This document shows positions 1 to 11,814 of a stretch of 64,000 nucleotides of DNA, one piece after another. Each line of letters starts with the position of its first letter. Position 1 is the first letter of the stretch. The translations under genes were made by a program, and so were the position numbers. Source of the stretch: Aralia elata (lineage: Eukaryota > Streptophyta > Magnoliopsida > Apiales > Araliaceae); NCBI GenBank assembly GCA_034770075.1, contig CM068388.1, positions 64,464,365 to 64,528,364 of the forward strand. Direction: 5' to 3'. The notes below the pieces were generated by a model, which was not told where the DNA came from, searched no databases, and was given only the letters and a program-made list of their open reading frames with translations.

Positions 1-1272
1 TTCTTAACTTTACATAACATCTTGAATCCTCCCAATCGGAGCTCGGATGAGAGAGTTATGACCATTTTACCAACAGATGCCGAAGTAGAATTTTATCCGA
101 AGCGGCAGCTCCATACAACCAGAAAATCAGCACTGCAGCTCTATGAATTTGCACCGCAACGCCCGAGTCACGACCGGACCACGTTTTAACGCGTTTTTGC
201 ATATTTTTGACTCCAAATTGGATTATTTTTCCTTCTAAGCTAGGGATTGGACTTGTAACCTATAAATACATGATGTGAGGTATAGAATTGGGGGATTTTA
301 TTAGGGGTAATTAGTAGTATATTAGAGTAGGAATAGAACTAGAAAAAGGTTTATTTTCAGATCTAAAGAAGGATTTGAAGAAGAATTGCAAGGATTGAAG
401 GCAGAGCTGCAGTGAGTGCGCATAATACATATTTTTATCTCTAAACTCTTTCTTTTATTTTTCTAATTTGAACTTGATGGATTATTTTATGATATTGAAT
501 TCTTTTTCAGTTATGGACTAATTTTAAATTAAGATTGCTATTGAACCCAATGTGTAGTTTTAATTAATTTGCTTCCTTGTTGATTATTATTGATTATAAT
601 TGGATTGTCTATCATATATTGTGCTTAAAATTAAGTTTAATTACCTGATCAGTAATTAGCGTGGTAATTTATATGAAATTGAGAGATGCAGTATAGGTTT
701 AGACCTATGTATGGTAGCATATAATTGTGTTTTCTGCATTAGATGGAATTCATAATTTGTGTATAGGATAGAGATATGCCTATATACCATATGTAATCTG
801 ATGAAAACCTATGCGTTAAATCCTTTTTAATTCTAATTCACATAGAGATATAGTGAATTAATTATCTAGGGTGTTCTTTTTAATTCTAATCTTTATTGGA
901 TTTAGGAATATTTATTTATAAGATCATCGAGAGTTGCTTATAAATACTTATGAGTTCTTGATTAACAATCCAGGATAATTGAAGTAATTAAACAGGAAGT
1001 GACAAGACTGAAACGAAACATTGGGAGAAGTTGTAATCTTAAGTATTTTTAATTTGATTTTAATCCTTATCAGTAGATTAACGTAATTGTTAATTTTAAT
1101 TAGATTTTATTTTATAGTTTAAATCAATTGTTTAAATAAAGTTAATTTGGTTAAGAGTTAGTACTTGGTAATTATTGTTAAATAATTCTCTATGAGAACG
1201 ATACTCTTCTTGTCATTATATTGCTAGTCGATCACGTATACTTGCGTGTATTTGCTAATAATAAATTAGGCA

Positions 1273-1276
<4 letters not shown>
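1..1276 (+). repeat. Athila-like LTR (left end outside window)
   Basis: This AT-rich sequence resembles the Athila-like LTRs at 10950 and 35051. It shares the 'gagagagttatg' and 'catttta' stretch near 50-70, a block around 740-800 on the pattern 'taggatagagatatgcctatat', and a 3' end with 'aagttagtacttgg' and 'cgtatacttgcgtgt'. It ends in CA at 1276. A possible TATA box (tataaata) lies at 261-268. No tRNA primer-binding site follows, only an (AT)n tract, so this is a solo or truncated LTR and not the 5' end of an intact element. No coding region is seen. Confidence 0.6.
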
Positions 1277-1334
<58 letters not shown>

Positions 1335-1505
1335 GGAATTGTGCACAACCATTTGTATTAAAAAAGTTATATTTGTGATTGTCAAATTTTACATACAAAT
1401 TCAATTTTTATTTATTTATACATATACAACTATTTTTTATAGTTAACAACCGTGCACCTCCATAAAAATCATGCGTGCACATAAACACACACAGACACAC
1501 ACACG

Positions 1506-1543
<38 letters not shown>

Positions 1544-1730
1544 CCTTTCATAATTTTCAGAAATATGATTTAGATTTATTATTTTCCCCCCACCTTGATA
1601 TAAATTCCCGGCACAGTTAGTTTAACTTGTTAATTTTGGCTTCACGTGGCTTCCAATCTTCGATTTTGATGATCATGTGCAGTTAACTATAATTATCAAT
1701 AATAGTGAGATCATGATTATACATACTTTA
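1277..1730. repeat. (AT)n microsatellites and AT-rich spacer
   Basis: Two pure (AT)n runs lie at about 1277-1333 and 1509-1541. The second is preceded by an imperfect (CA)n tract ('acacacacagacacacacacg'-like, near 1486-1503). The remainder is AT-rich with no coding signal. It separates the Athila-like LTR from the outermost solo LTR of the nest. Confidence 0.8.
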
Positions 1731-3469
1731 TGTAATATCTCCTTCCCGAAAAAGAAATAGAGGTCACGTCCAAAGCACAACAAATCTCAAAACTATAAAG
1801 TACAACAAACCTCAAAACTATAAACATGACACTAATAACTTCAATATATTTAATAGTTAATAATTCATAAATATCGAATTAAATACAATTTTTCAAAAAA
1901 TGACAGAATAATAAAAATTGATCAATACTTAAATCTAAATCAACCTAGATGGTTAAACGCAAATTCTCTCTCCACACAACCCTAAATCACCTCTGCAAAC
2001 CTGCTGAAAGAAAAAACACAACATGAACCGAATGCCCAGTACGGATAAAGATATACAAAAGAAGCATAACTGAAATACGAAATCAACCGACAAAATATTG
2101 AACAATGCCTCTAGCATAAATACCAACGATAATATAATCTTCAAAGTTTGAATAGAATATATTTGGATCAACAAAATTAACGAAACAAACAGAAAGCTGA
2201 ATCAAAGTAGCTAAGTGAACAAAACAAAAATATACCTTGTCACACAAGCAAGTCAAAATAATGTCACACAGGCAAATCACACATAAGATCGTGAATCTAA
2301 ATGCATGCAGATCAGAAGGTGTGTCTAGCACAAATATCACCAATCTACAAAACAGAACAGAAACTATGGCCGACCCATACGCATCCTGAACAAACATATC
2401 AAATGGCCAAAACTTACACCCAGAGCAAACATACAAAAGGATACACTATGGACTAATCACATCACCACGAAAGGTTTCATGCCTCGAAGCTAAAAGGACA
2501 TGCCTGTGGTACCCCCACAAGTGGTTATAGCTCAGGTATACCCTACGGTACATTCTATAAAGATATGGTGTCACAACACATGCAACACAATACAAAACAA
2601 AAGGGTTCTAAACGTACATGTTAAACCAAATTAAATCATAGACAAAATATCTCCAAAGTAATGTAATAACATGTACCGCTCTACAAAGATCAATAAAGTT
2701 CTATGGTTGAAGAACTGTAATATCCGAAAATTTTTATAAGTTTTATCATTAATAAAATGGGGAATATTTTCTTATATATATTCGATTATGTGCATTAAGT
2801 CTATTATGTGATTGTGAAGTTAGTCAATGTGATGAAGTGGCATTATGCTTAACGTACGATAAGAAACATTGTGAATGATTTATATTGTGTGACAAGCTTA
2901 AGTTAGGAATTAACTAAGCTTGGTAGAATGAGCCATGTGTGGCATAATGATTTATGATAAATCAATTGAAAGTTACTAAAATAGTTATTTAAAAGAAATG
3001 ACTAATTGATTAATAAAGACAATTTCTTTGATGGTGTATTTTAACATCATAAGTGGCAGCCTTGGCAAATGTAGTATACCAAGTGGTTTGATTGGAGTCT
3101 AAACCAGCCCAATCAGGTACATCTTTTATTTATGCTCCAACCCATTAAGCTTTGGACCTGTGCTGATAGTGGCATATCACAGACTGGGGCGGTACTTAGG
3201 CGGGTTGACCCTAATTGGTTACTGATAAGATGATAAGCTATCTAAATAGAAATCTCGGATTGCCAACCATAAAAGTACAATCAACCGACTTGAACCAGTG
3301 GCCTAGTCCCTAGTTACTTATTAATAGGTGAAAAACATGATTACTGAAGGTGTGGGCTGAAAGGGAGTTGGTAAGGACTTTCCACCAACTTCTTCTCACC
3401 CAACGGTTAAAACGGTTAGAACTGGTCCTAAGGGTTGGGTAAGGACCAATGATTGGGTAAAGGTTCCTC

Positions 3470-3478
3470 TATAAATAG
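3470..3478 (+). promoter_or_regulatory. TATA box of element B 5' LTR
   Basis: TATAAATAG lies about 25 bp downstream of a CCAAT motif, within a GC-richer part of the LTR. The same block is conserved in the 3' LTR near 37916. Transcription would be expected to start about 30 bp downstream and define the U3/R border. Confidence 0.6.
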
Positions 3479-4267
3479 AGACCCTAAATTCTCTTATAGA
3501 GCTTGCTGAGTTGCGGATTCAGATTAAGAGAGAGGCATTGTGAGTGAGAGATAATAGTGATCTGGAGGAGGAGTGTTTGCCGTTCGGAGTAGCAAACAGA
3601 GTCCGAGAGCTAAGTTAGCGAACGGATCTTCGAAGAGGTAAGATCCTTTTATTTCAAGCATTTGTTGTCCACATCCAGTTAGATTTCCTCCTAATTGAGT
3701 CAGTTGAAGCATGAGTCAAGAATAATAAGTTGTATTGTTAGCATGGTGTTGAACTTTATAAATACAGAGCAGTTGCATAAATGTTGTATAATATATATGT
3801 TTAACTAAGTAATGACCTGAATCAAGTGGTAATAAGGACCATATCTGCCTTATCCAGATGATATCGAGAGTCAGACTTGTTGATAGATAAGTTCAGAGCC
3901 TTGTGGTTACCATTGATGCAAACCATGAGTATTAGTGATTGGATGATGAACAGAACCCATGTAAGGTGTAATTATGTTGTTAGTAGTAATTTTAACATCA
4001 ATCCAATCCTAGCCATCTGTCAGCTTGGCAATGGAACAAGTACCAGTAACTAATGTTACACCAGATACCAAATTATTAGTTCTGCAGTCGTGTGTCAAAC
4101 CGGAGGCGATGTCCATGTTAAGACCTGAAGTGTCCTCTTGACTGATCATTGTACTTTAATTACCTAGACCAAGTCAGATTTAATCTAAGTTTAAACTTCT
4201 TTGAAAGAAAGGGCACGACCTTAGACCAATTAACCAAGACTTCTCTTGGGTTAAAATGTCACGTGTG

Positions 4268-4935
4268 CCTCAGCTAAGAATCGTAGAGTGAACCCTACGA
4301 TCGTAGAGTAGCTCCACTGATCGTAGAGCTTCACTGGCTAATCGTTGAACAAGCCAATCGTAGAGTAAACCCTATGATCGTAGAGTAGCTTTGCTTGATC
4401 ATAGAGTGGACTCCCAAACCGAAGCTTCATAGATGAGTTCACTCTAATCCTAGAGCTCATCTACAAATCACTTAGCAGTCCAGCTAAGTCTTGTTGAAAC
4501 TGTAGAGTGAGCCCCACGATCATCGAGTGGTCTCACTTCGATCGTAAAGTGCACTTACAGGTCATAGAGTGGTCCTAACCAAGTCTTTTAGTCAGTCGTA
4601 GAGTGAACTCGACGATCGTAGAGTAAGCTCTGCCGACCGTAGAGTTCCACTAGTTAATGATCGTAGAGTTTTCCCAGTGATCGTAGAGTCATTAAAATGC
4701 ACACTGAGTCAAGCCAACTGATCGTAATACAGTTTACTATAGAACAACTAGACCTTGATGACCGTAGAGTCACCTCAGCGATAGTAAAAGTGACCCCACC
4801 AATTTCAGTAGTATACCATTGATCGTAGTATCACCCCACCGACCGTAGAGTGACACCATTGATTATGGCAGTGACTTGTTAACCGTAGAGTGATCATAGT
4901 GAATCATATAGTGGGAAGGAGAGTCGTAGAACAGA
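4268..4935 (+). repeat. GATCGTAGAGT short-motif array in LTR
   Basis: About twenty imperfect copies of an 11-mer close to GATCGTAGAGT are spaced irregularly, mostly 15-40 bp apart, and separated by short CT-rich or AC-rich linkers. The homologous 3' LTR segment at about 38724-39385 keeps the same arrangement, so the array predates insertion of this copy. Confidence 0.75.
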
Positions 4936-6262
4936 CTGCATGTGTCTATTAAAACAGTTGTTCAATTTTTAACAGTGATTAACCATGAGAATAATTGATA
5001 ATCACTATAGGGTACTCAAAGAATAGCTATTAGCGTTAAATAGTAGCAGCAATCTAGGCAAGTTCCATCTTACTCACTTTTATATTGAGCAAGATCCCTC
5101 ACTTGAGTATGCTAGATTGTTACAGTATCGTTGTGCATATCTTTGCAGACTTTTCTGACTCTATTCAAGCATGCAAGTATTTGACATTGATACCACAATA
5201 TTATAGTGTACAAGTTTTAGAATACTATTGTAGACTTCTGATTGATCTTTATACTCATATTGAACAAGATTTCCTTAAATTCAGTAAACTTTGAATATTG
5301 TGAAAGAGCTGGATTATCAATATCCAACTAGTACCCCTTTTATTCTTCCACATAGTTAATTTTCAGAAGAATTCTTGTGCTATCCAAAATTATTGTTCAA
5401 AATTCTAAATTTTGTAAGCCATAGTTATATATTCGAAATTATTCCTGCACTTGTTGCGAACTCTGAAAACGTTGGAAAGAATGTTTATGCCATTTGAAGT
5501 CGACTAGACTAATGTTGATAAAATGGAAGCTGTCCAAATCCTATTAAATTGGTGCAGACTTTCTTTATAATCTGTTGATATGAACAACCCTCATAGTAGG
5601 GAAAATAATTAAATGTCGGAGAACCGACGCACGCGCAAATAGTCGAAAGTGAGGTTTATGCATAATACCAGGGTACTTTAAGCTGATCACCTATGGTACT
5701 TGATGTGGGTTATCAGGTGAAATTCTGGTAATTCTAGTAGAGGTTCATAGCTATGATGGCTACTCAGCGTTGAACACTCCCTTCACTCAGTTAGTAGTGA
5801 CTTATATTGCCACTGTGTTAAGCTTTGAAGTAAGATCATTGAATTTAAATCTCGTTCGTAACTGCTCCTTACTGATGAATGAACTCTTACCTATGTTATC
5901 CTCTTTTATGTTATATACTTGTTGAGCAAACTCGTTGCTCACCCTTGCTTCTCTAATATTTCAGTTAAGACTGAACACGACAGTGGCTCGGGGAAGGATA
6001 AGGGCAAAGAAAAGGTTACAGATTAGCCAATCCTGTATCAATTAAGAAGTTGTTTTGGGTTATGTATTAAGTATTAGAATATTATGTTGACTATGTAATA
6101 TTTAATGGTTCCGAAACTTGGGACAGGAATGTTTATGTTACATCAATATAAATGTTCTTTTCAGATTCTCCTGCAAGATGTATCTATTTTGGACATGTGT
6201 ATTTAGTACATGATGCACCAAATTCGAGGCATAGGTACCTGAATTTTAGGGGCGTTACAGGT

Positions 6263-6274
6263 TGGTATCAAAGC
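6263..6274 (+). other. Primer-binding site of element B (tRNA-Met type)
   Basis: TGGTATCAAAGC starts 3 bp after the end of the 5' LTR. It differs by one base from TGGTATCAGAGC, the complement of the 3' end of plant initiator tRNA-Met, which primes most chromoviruses. Confidence 0.85.
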
Positions 6275-6451
6275 TTTAGGTTATAAACTTTAGGAAAGAG
6301 AACTCCTTAGGATATAACCGTAAGAGATAAGAGGGGTAGAAGGAAAACGAACTCATATATAGTTTACTAGATGGACGTAGATTAGTATACTCTCATTTTC
6401 ATACAGTGAGATGGTATCTTATCCGGATAGGTACTAATAGAGTTGTTGTTT

Positions 6452-7200
6452 ATGGCTGTGGTTGTAGGAATGGCAAAAGTAGGCGAACCAAGCAGAATCA
6501 TGAGAGAGGAACCACGTGATATACATGTGGTATCTGAAATAGTCCTATTAGTAGAACTTACAGCGGTTGTTGCTCCGGCTGAGGATGAGCATAAGTTGGA
6601 TTCAGACCCGGAAGAAGATCCAAAAGAGGATCCGAGGAGGATCCCATGGACAGTGTGCCTTTAGATGAACCAGAAGAAGTGTCCCTTGTTGACACCGCAT
6701 TCGAAGAAGATTTGATAGGAGAGTATGCCGATCGCATCCTCGAGCAGAATGATAGGATTCAGGAATTGGAACAGGAGGTTCCGGATCGAAAGGAAGCCTT
6801 TGTCCAGTTAGGAGATCTGATACACCGCCTTTTAGTGAGGAATGTGGAATTGGTTAGCAAGTTAAAACAGTTAGAACAGCGGGCGGAAAGTCTACGCATG
6901 GAAAAGGAGGCTCTACGAGCCCAATTAGAGGAAGAAGTAGCTGACCGAGTCCGGATAGAAAAGCAATAGGATGATGCCATAGGACTCGCAGGTGATTTAG
7001 AACAGGAAGTAAGGAGTAAGAGAAGAAAGATGAACAAGATGGGATACGCCTTCCGGACTGCAATGGAAAGGTGGATGGATGGTGTGTATCACTATCTGGC
7101 AGAGCAAGGACAGACTCGATATACACTGAGTCGAGATTTGATGATTTACATGGGACAGTTAGAATATGAGAGCGTTGTGGAGCGCGAAAAGCTTAGGTAG
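6452..7200 (+). pseudogene. Coiled-coil leader frame upstream of gag (element B)
   Basis: An acidic region (runs of E and D, about 6580-6640) leads, through a one-base frame change near 6645, into a highly charged region at 6646-6969. That region has heptad-like L/I/V spacing (IQELEQEV, LVSKLKQLEQRAESLRMEKEALRAQLEEE), typical of a coiled coil. A TAG at 6967-6969 interrupts it, but the same frame stays open and plausible to TAG at about 7200. No known domain is recognised. It lies between the primer-binding site and gag on the sense strand, so it may be an additional protein carried by the element. It could also be a displaced N-terminal gag part. Confidence 0.45.
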
Positions 7201-7446
7201 GATACTAGTTTGGGCGCCTTATATATGTTGTAAATCCCAGCCTTTTGTGCAATGCATAGGATAGTTATTTTAGATTCCCCAACTGTTATAGAGGGGTGGT
7301 AAGTCGGTAATCCCCATCTTTTGTTATAGTAGGGGATATATGGTGGCGTTTATAGCAGTATGCTATAGAGAGGTCATGTACGATGTAATGATTGATGGCA
7401 TATGAATATAAACATTATGAGCATTATGTTGTTAACATTTTTCCCA

Positions 7447-7484
<38 letters not shown>

Positions 7485-7506
7485 ATGTGTGTCTGTGTGT
7501 GTGTAT
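7447..7506 (+). repeat. (AT)n(GT)n microsatellite
   Basis: A compound dinucleotide repeat, (AT)n followed by interrupted (GT)n, in the leader of element B just upstream of gag. The open frame crossing it at 7402 is an artefact of the repeat up to the gag ATG. Confidence 0.9.
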
Positions 7507-7584
7507 AACTACATATTTGCTTATGCATTGATATGTGTAGATGATAAGGAGGTAGTATTAAAATTCTTTGTTCCATATCAGAAA

Positions 7585-8620
7585 ATGCCGCCTAGAAGGA
7601 TGCCAGTACAACCAACCCCGGAAGAATCGGTCAACAATGAGAGAGAATGAGCGGACCCAATGTAGAGACTGGTGGATCTGCTAGAGACAGCCCTGCAAGG
7701 AAGAAACATCGGGCCTATAAACCCTAATCCTCCAACGATATCAGTAACGAGTTTTAAAGACTTTAGAAGGGTAGGACCCCCAGAATTAAGTGGCACAACT
7801 GATCCGATTGAGGCCCAGTCGTGGGTCAAAGAAATGGAGAAGGCCTTCAATGTCGCACGAGTAGGAGAAGAACAAAGGACGACATTCACCACGTATATGT
7901 TAAGAGGTGAAGCTAATTACCGGTGCGAAGCAAATCAACAACGGGCCAGAGAAGGGACTGTATCATAGGACAAATTTATGGAGCTATTCTTCGAAAACTA
8001 CTTTCCGAAGAGTGTGCAAAATAGAATGGAGGTGAAGTTCTTGGAACTGAAGCAAGGAGAGATGACGGTGGCATAGTATGCAACAAGGTTTAATGAACTC
8101 GCGCGATTCGCTCCACATCAGGTGGACATGGAGGAACGAAAAGCTCAACGATTTGAACAAGGACTAAAATCGTGGTTGTTCAGTAAAGTGTCTGTTCTGC
8201 AAATTGAATCGTTTAGTACCTTGTTGGAGAAGGCCGTTATCGTTGAAGGAGGAAGCGAGGCCCTAAGTCAATATAATAAAGAAAGGAAGAAGAAGAAGAA
8301 TAGAGGAGAGAGTCGAGGAGGAAGTAGCAGTGGAGGGAGTAATTTAGGAAAGAGGAAATGGGAAAGAAATAACAACAGTAACGCCAATACCAGCCAAATG
8401 GGCGGTAAACCGGAGGAATTTAAGAAGAAAGGTGGAGCATGTTCAAAGTGTGGAAAGAACCATCTGGGAAAGTGTTGGAAAGGATAAAAATTTTGTTATA
8501 AGTGCGAACAAGAAGGCCACATAGCACCCAACTGCCCAAACCCTAAGAAAATTCGAGGATGTTTCACTGTGGACCAACAGGGCACCAGATCAAGGACTTC
8601 CCAAACAAAAGAAACACTGG
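7585..8620 (+). pseudogene. gag: gag of element B (Ty3/gypsy, broken)
   Basis: Gag would package element RNA into cytoplasmic particles. The frame opens at ATG 7585 (MPPRRM). The retrotransposon-gag core is recognisable in pieces: ELSGTTDPIEAQSWVKEMEKAF near 7785-7850, the MELFFENYFPKSVQNRMEVKF block near 7978-8040, and FNELARFAPHQV near 8090. A lysine-rich, serine/glycine-rich linker and two zinc knuckles follow: CSKCGKNHLGKC at about 8440-8475 and CYKCEQEGHIAPNC at about 8499-8540. At least four in-frame stops interrupt it (near 7648, 7663, 7966 and 8074), plus one between the knuckles at about 8485. It cannot encode a functional product. Confidence 0.8.
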
Positions 8621-9017
8621 AGGGAGTGACACCAAGGGAGGAGGCAACAAGTTGCTGATTAGCGGACCTGCCCAACCGAGTCGTCCAACCGCCAGAACAT
8701 TCAATATGACCGTCCAGGACGCGGTGGCATCTAAGGACGTGGTGTCAGGTATTATCCCAGTCAATAATATAAATGCTTATGTATTATTCGATTTGGGTGC
8801 TACGTGTCCTTTTGTGTCTGAAGAATTTGCTAAACGGCTAGGATTACCTCAGGAGCGGTTAGAAAAACCTTTAAGCATAGAAGTTACGAATAAGGAAGTA
8901 ATTCCAGTAGCAACTATATACCGTAATTATTGTATTAAGATTAGGGGGCATATGTTAAGCATAGATCTCATCCCCATTAGATTGGGAGAATTTGACGTAA
9001 TTATAGGAATGGACTAA
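8559..9017 (+). pseudogene. Aspartic protease of element B (broken)
   Basis: The block INAYVLFDLGATCPFVSEEFAKRLGL at about 8768-8845 is the retropepsin active-site region, and VIIGMD near 9000-9014 is the conserved end of the fold. The active-site triad reads D-L-G where the family has D-S/T-G. The catalytic neighbour is therefore lost, probably by a single C-to-T change. A stop directly follows GMD at 9017, where the family has GMDWL. The product would have cut the polyprotein; this copy cannot. Confidence 0.75.
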
Positions 9018-9039
9018 CTGCATAGCCATGGGGCAGTAA

Positions 9040-10831
9040 TTGTCTGCCAGAAGAAGAGTGTGAGCCTTCAGTTCCCGAGACGGACTAAGGTGGTATTTTA
9101 TGGTAGCACATTGCCCAGACAATCTTGTTGTCTAACAGTGATGCAGGCCAAAAAATTGTTGAAGAAAGGATGTGTAGGCTATTTAGCCTATCTCGTTTAT
9201 ACGAAGATGGAGGGGGTGAAATTAGAAAACATACCGATTGTGAGAGAATTCCAAGACGTATTTTCGGATGACTTACCTGGTCTTCTGCCCGATAGGGAGA
9301 TTGAGTTTGTAATTGACTTAGTGCCAGAAACGACACCAATTTCCAAAGCACCATATCGCATGGCACCAATAGAAATAAAGGAGCTCATGATACAACTGCA
9401 AGAGTTGTTGGATAAGGGTTATATTCGACCAAGTGTGTCTCCGTGAGGAGCACCAGTTTTATTCGTCAAGAAGAAGGATGGATCCATGCGACTTTATATT
9501 GACTATAGAGAGTTGAATAAAGTAACAATTAAGAATAGATATCCGTTGCTGAGGATTGATGATCTTTTCGATCAGCTGAAGGGAGCCAAGTGCTTTTCTA
9601 AAATCGATTTAAGAATGGGGTACCATCAGTTGAAGGTGAGAAAGAAGGATGTACCCAAGACAGCATTCAGGACCTGATATGGACATTACGAATTTTTGGT
9701 GATGTCGTTCGGTTTGACTAACGCACCGGCAGCATTCATGGACTTGATGAATAGAGTCTTCAAGCCCTTCTTGGATAAGTTCGTGGTAGTTTTCATCGAC
9801 GATATCTTGATCTACTCAAAAACCAAAGAAGAACATACAGAACATCTGAAGATAGTAATGGAGACCTTCAGGAAGGAGAAATTGTACGCAAAATTCTCTA
9901 AGTGCGAATTTTGGTTGGAGAAGGTATAATTTCTAGGGCATGTAATAGATAAGGACGGAATATCGGTAGATCTAGAAAAGGTGGAAGCAATGATTAACTG
10001 GGAGCAGCTAAATATGTCGACTGAGGTGCGGAGTTTCTTAGGATTAGCTTGGTACTATTGGAGGTTTATTCAAAACTTCTCTAAGATAGCAACCCCGTTA
10101 ACCAATTTAACAAGGAAGGCAACGAAGTTTGTTTGGACAGAGAAGTGTGACGAGAGCTTTAGGGAATTAAAGGAGAGATTAAGCGAAGCACCTGTATTAA
10201 CCTTATTAGATGGAACGGGAGGCTTCGTGGTGTATGGTGATGCATCGCATAAGGGACTTGGTTGTGTGTTCATTCAACACGACAAGGTCATTGCATATGC
10301 ATCACGACAATTAAAGGATTATGAGAAGCGATACCCCACTCATGATTTGGAAATGGTAGCGGTAGTGTTTGCATTGAAGATTTGGAGGCACTTCTTTATG
10401 GAGAGAAATGTGAAATATACACGGATCATAAGAGTCTGAAGTATATCTTCACACAAAAGGAGTTGAACATGCAGTAAAGGAGGTGGTTGAAATTAATCAG
10501 GGACTATGACTGCGAAATCTTATATCACCCCGAGAAGGCAAACGTGGTGGCCGATGCGCTAAGTAGGAAGGGCAAAGAGAGGTTGTATGGGTTGACTACT
10601 CAAGAAGAGCTAGTAAGAGAAGTGGAGAGACTGGAATTAGAAGTGCAGGAGTTCAGAGGACCGAAGAAGTTATTGATGATAAAAGCTCATCCAACCTTGT
10701 TGGATAGGGTAAAGGAATCACAAGAGAAAGATAAAGGATGCGAAGAGATAAAGGAGAAGGTATCAATAGGTGAAGGAGGAAGGTTCAAAGTGGATAAAGA
10801 TGGAGTGGTGAGATTTGAGGAGAGAATATAG
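9040..10831 (+). pseudogene. pol: Reverse transcriptase and RNase H of element B (broken)
   Basis: RT motifs are clear: LPDREIEFVIDLVPETTPIS near 9283, RLYIDYRELNKVTIKNRYPL near 9489, FSKIDLRMGYHQLKV near 9595, MSFGLTNAPAAFMDLMN near 9699, and the catalytic VVFIDDILIYSK near 9787 (the FIDD form of YxDD). RNase H begins about 10150 and includes FVVYGDASHKGLGCV near 10222 and YASRQLKDYEKRYPTHDLEM near 10297. A linker with HPEKANVVADALSRK near 10517 leads to integrase. Stops at about 9444, 9675, 9927 and 10437, and frame changes, break the frame. The order PR-RT-RH-INT is that of Ty3/gypsy. Confidence 0.9.
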
Positions 10832-10840
10832 GTACCAGCG

Positions 10841-10949
10841 GTGCTTGAGTTAAGAGGAGAGATCTTGCAAGAAGCACATAGTTTGGCTTATTCGATTCAC
10901 CCGGGAAGTACAAAAATGTATCGTGATCTTTGGCAACAATTTTGGTGGC
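10841..10949 (+). pseudogene. Integrase N-terminus of element B, cut by insertion
   Basis: The zinc-binding N-terminal domain of integrase starts here (EILQEAHSLAYSIHPGSTKMYRDL, with the two H residues of the HHCC motif). It is interrupted after the codons for FWW at 10949, where the Athila-like element begins. The next codons (PNMKREIAEYVNRCLTCQ, with the two C residues) resume in register at 36860, immediately after the duplicated GTGGC. This gives base-level proof of the insertion site. Confidence 0.9.
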
Positions 10950-11814
10950 TGATGAGTGTGTTTTATACACACAAATTGGGTACTTTTGCGTTGATAATTT
11001 GTAAGTCTTTAGCTTTTTCGTTTGGTTTTATATGTTTTCATCTTATTGTTGTGTAATGTAGTTTTGTATTTCTATTATACGTTTTTGTATGCTTTTATGT
11101 ATTTTTACGTTGTTTTGTAGGAATTGAAATAAAGGCCCCTTGGATCGATGCGTTTTTGGCTTGAATTTGGCATTCCAGCTGCTTGTTTCTCAATTTCACC
11201 CATGATCCAATTTGAATCTCTCAAAACTCAAAGACCGAAAGTTATAGATATTTGTCTTAGCTTTCAAGAGCATCCAGAATCATCCAATTTGAAGTTCGTA
11301 TGAGAGAGTTATGGTCATTTTACCATCGGATTTGGCATGAATTTTATACAGCAGTTGCTTCGAGCTCAATTTGACACTTGATCCGGCCATTATCTCGACG
11401 AGCTCCAATTATAAAGGTTGTAGAGCTGTTTCTTAGCTTTTCATAGCCTCTTTAATCGCCTTAATCCGAGTTCGGACGAAGAAGTTATGGTCATTTTTCC
11501 AACAGACGTCGAAGCTGGAAATCCAGACTTTTAGACCCTTGCTGCAGCGTGAATTCCTAGTGTAAATGGCCACGCTGCAGCGCCAACTAGCAGTAGCCAA
11601 AGTTATGAACCACATCGCAATGCGAGTTTCAGGCCAAATGCCCACGCCGCAGCGCCAAGCACGAATTCTGGGCAGAACAGGGGTGATAAATGCCTAACCT
11701 AATGACCCAAAAAGGGTATCCATCATCCATACTTCATTTTTGGCAAGAGAGAAAGGTAGAGAGAGTAGGCGGCGGCTGGGCATAAAGAAGGAAGGCCATG
11801 GCCTTTGGCCATGG
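10950..11814 (+). repeat. Athila-like 5' LTR, part 1
   Basis: Homologous to 35051-35918 of the 3' LTR. It ends in GGCCATGG at 11814, where the solo copia-like LTR is inserted (target duplication CATGG at 11810-11814 and 13367-13371). Confidence 0.9.

Larger units (their letters stand above)
2716..6259 (+). repeat. 5' LTR of element B
   Basis: This 3,544-bp LTR starts TGTAATATCCG and ends GGGGCGTTACA, directly before the primer-binding site. It carries a good promoter core, with CCAAT near 3445 and TATAAATAG at 3470-3478, which is also present in the 3' LTR near 37916. A stretch at about 4268-4935 holds roughly twenty degenerate copies of the undecamer GATCGTAGAGT. Short frames inside it (for example 3524-3712 and 5085-5294) have no recognisable content. 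Confidence 0.9.

Noticed and set aside
1953..2436. Two minus-strand frames, 73 and 117 codons
   Set aside because: Low-complexity, Cys/Phe-rich chance frames in an AT-rich solo LTR, with no family resemblance.
7402..7650. 82-codon frame over the (GT)n tract
   Set aside because: Its first part is translated microsatellite (VCVCVCV). Only the end is the start of gag.
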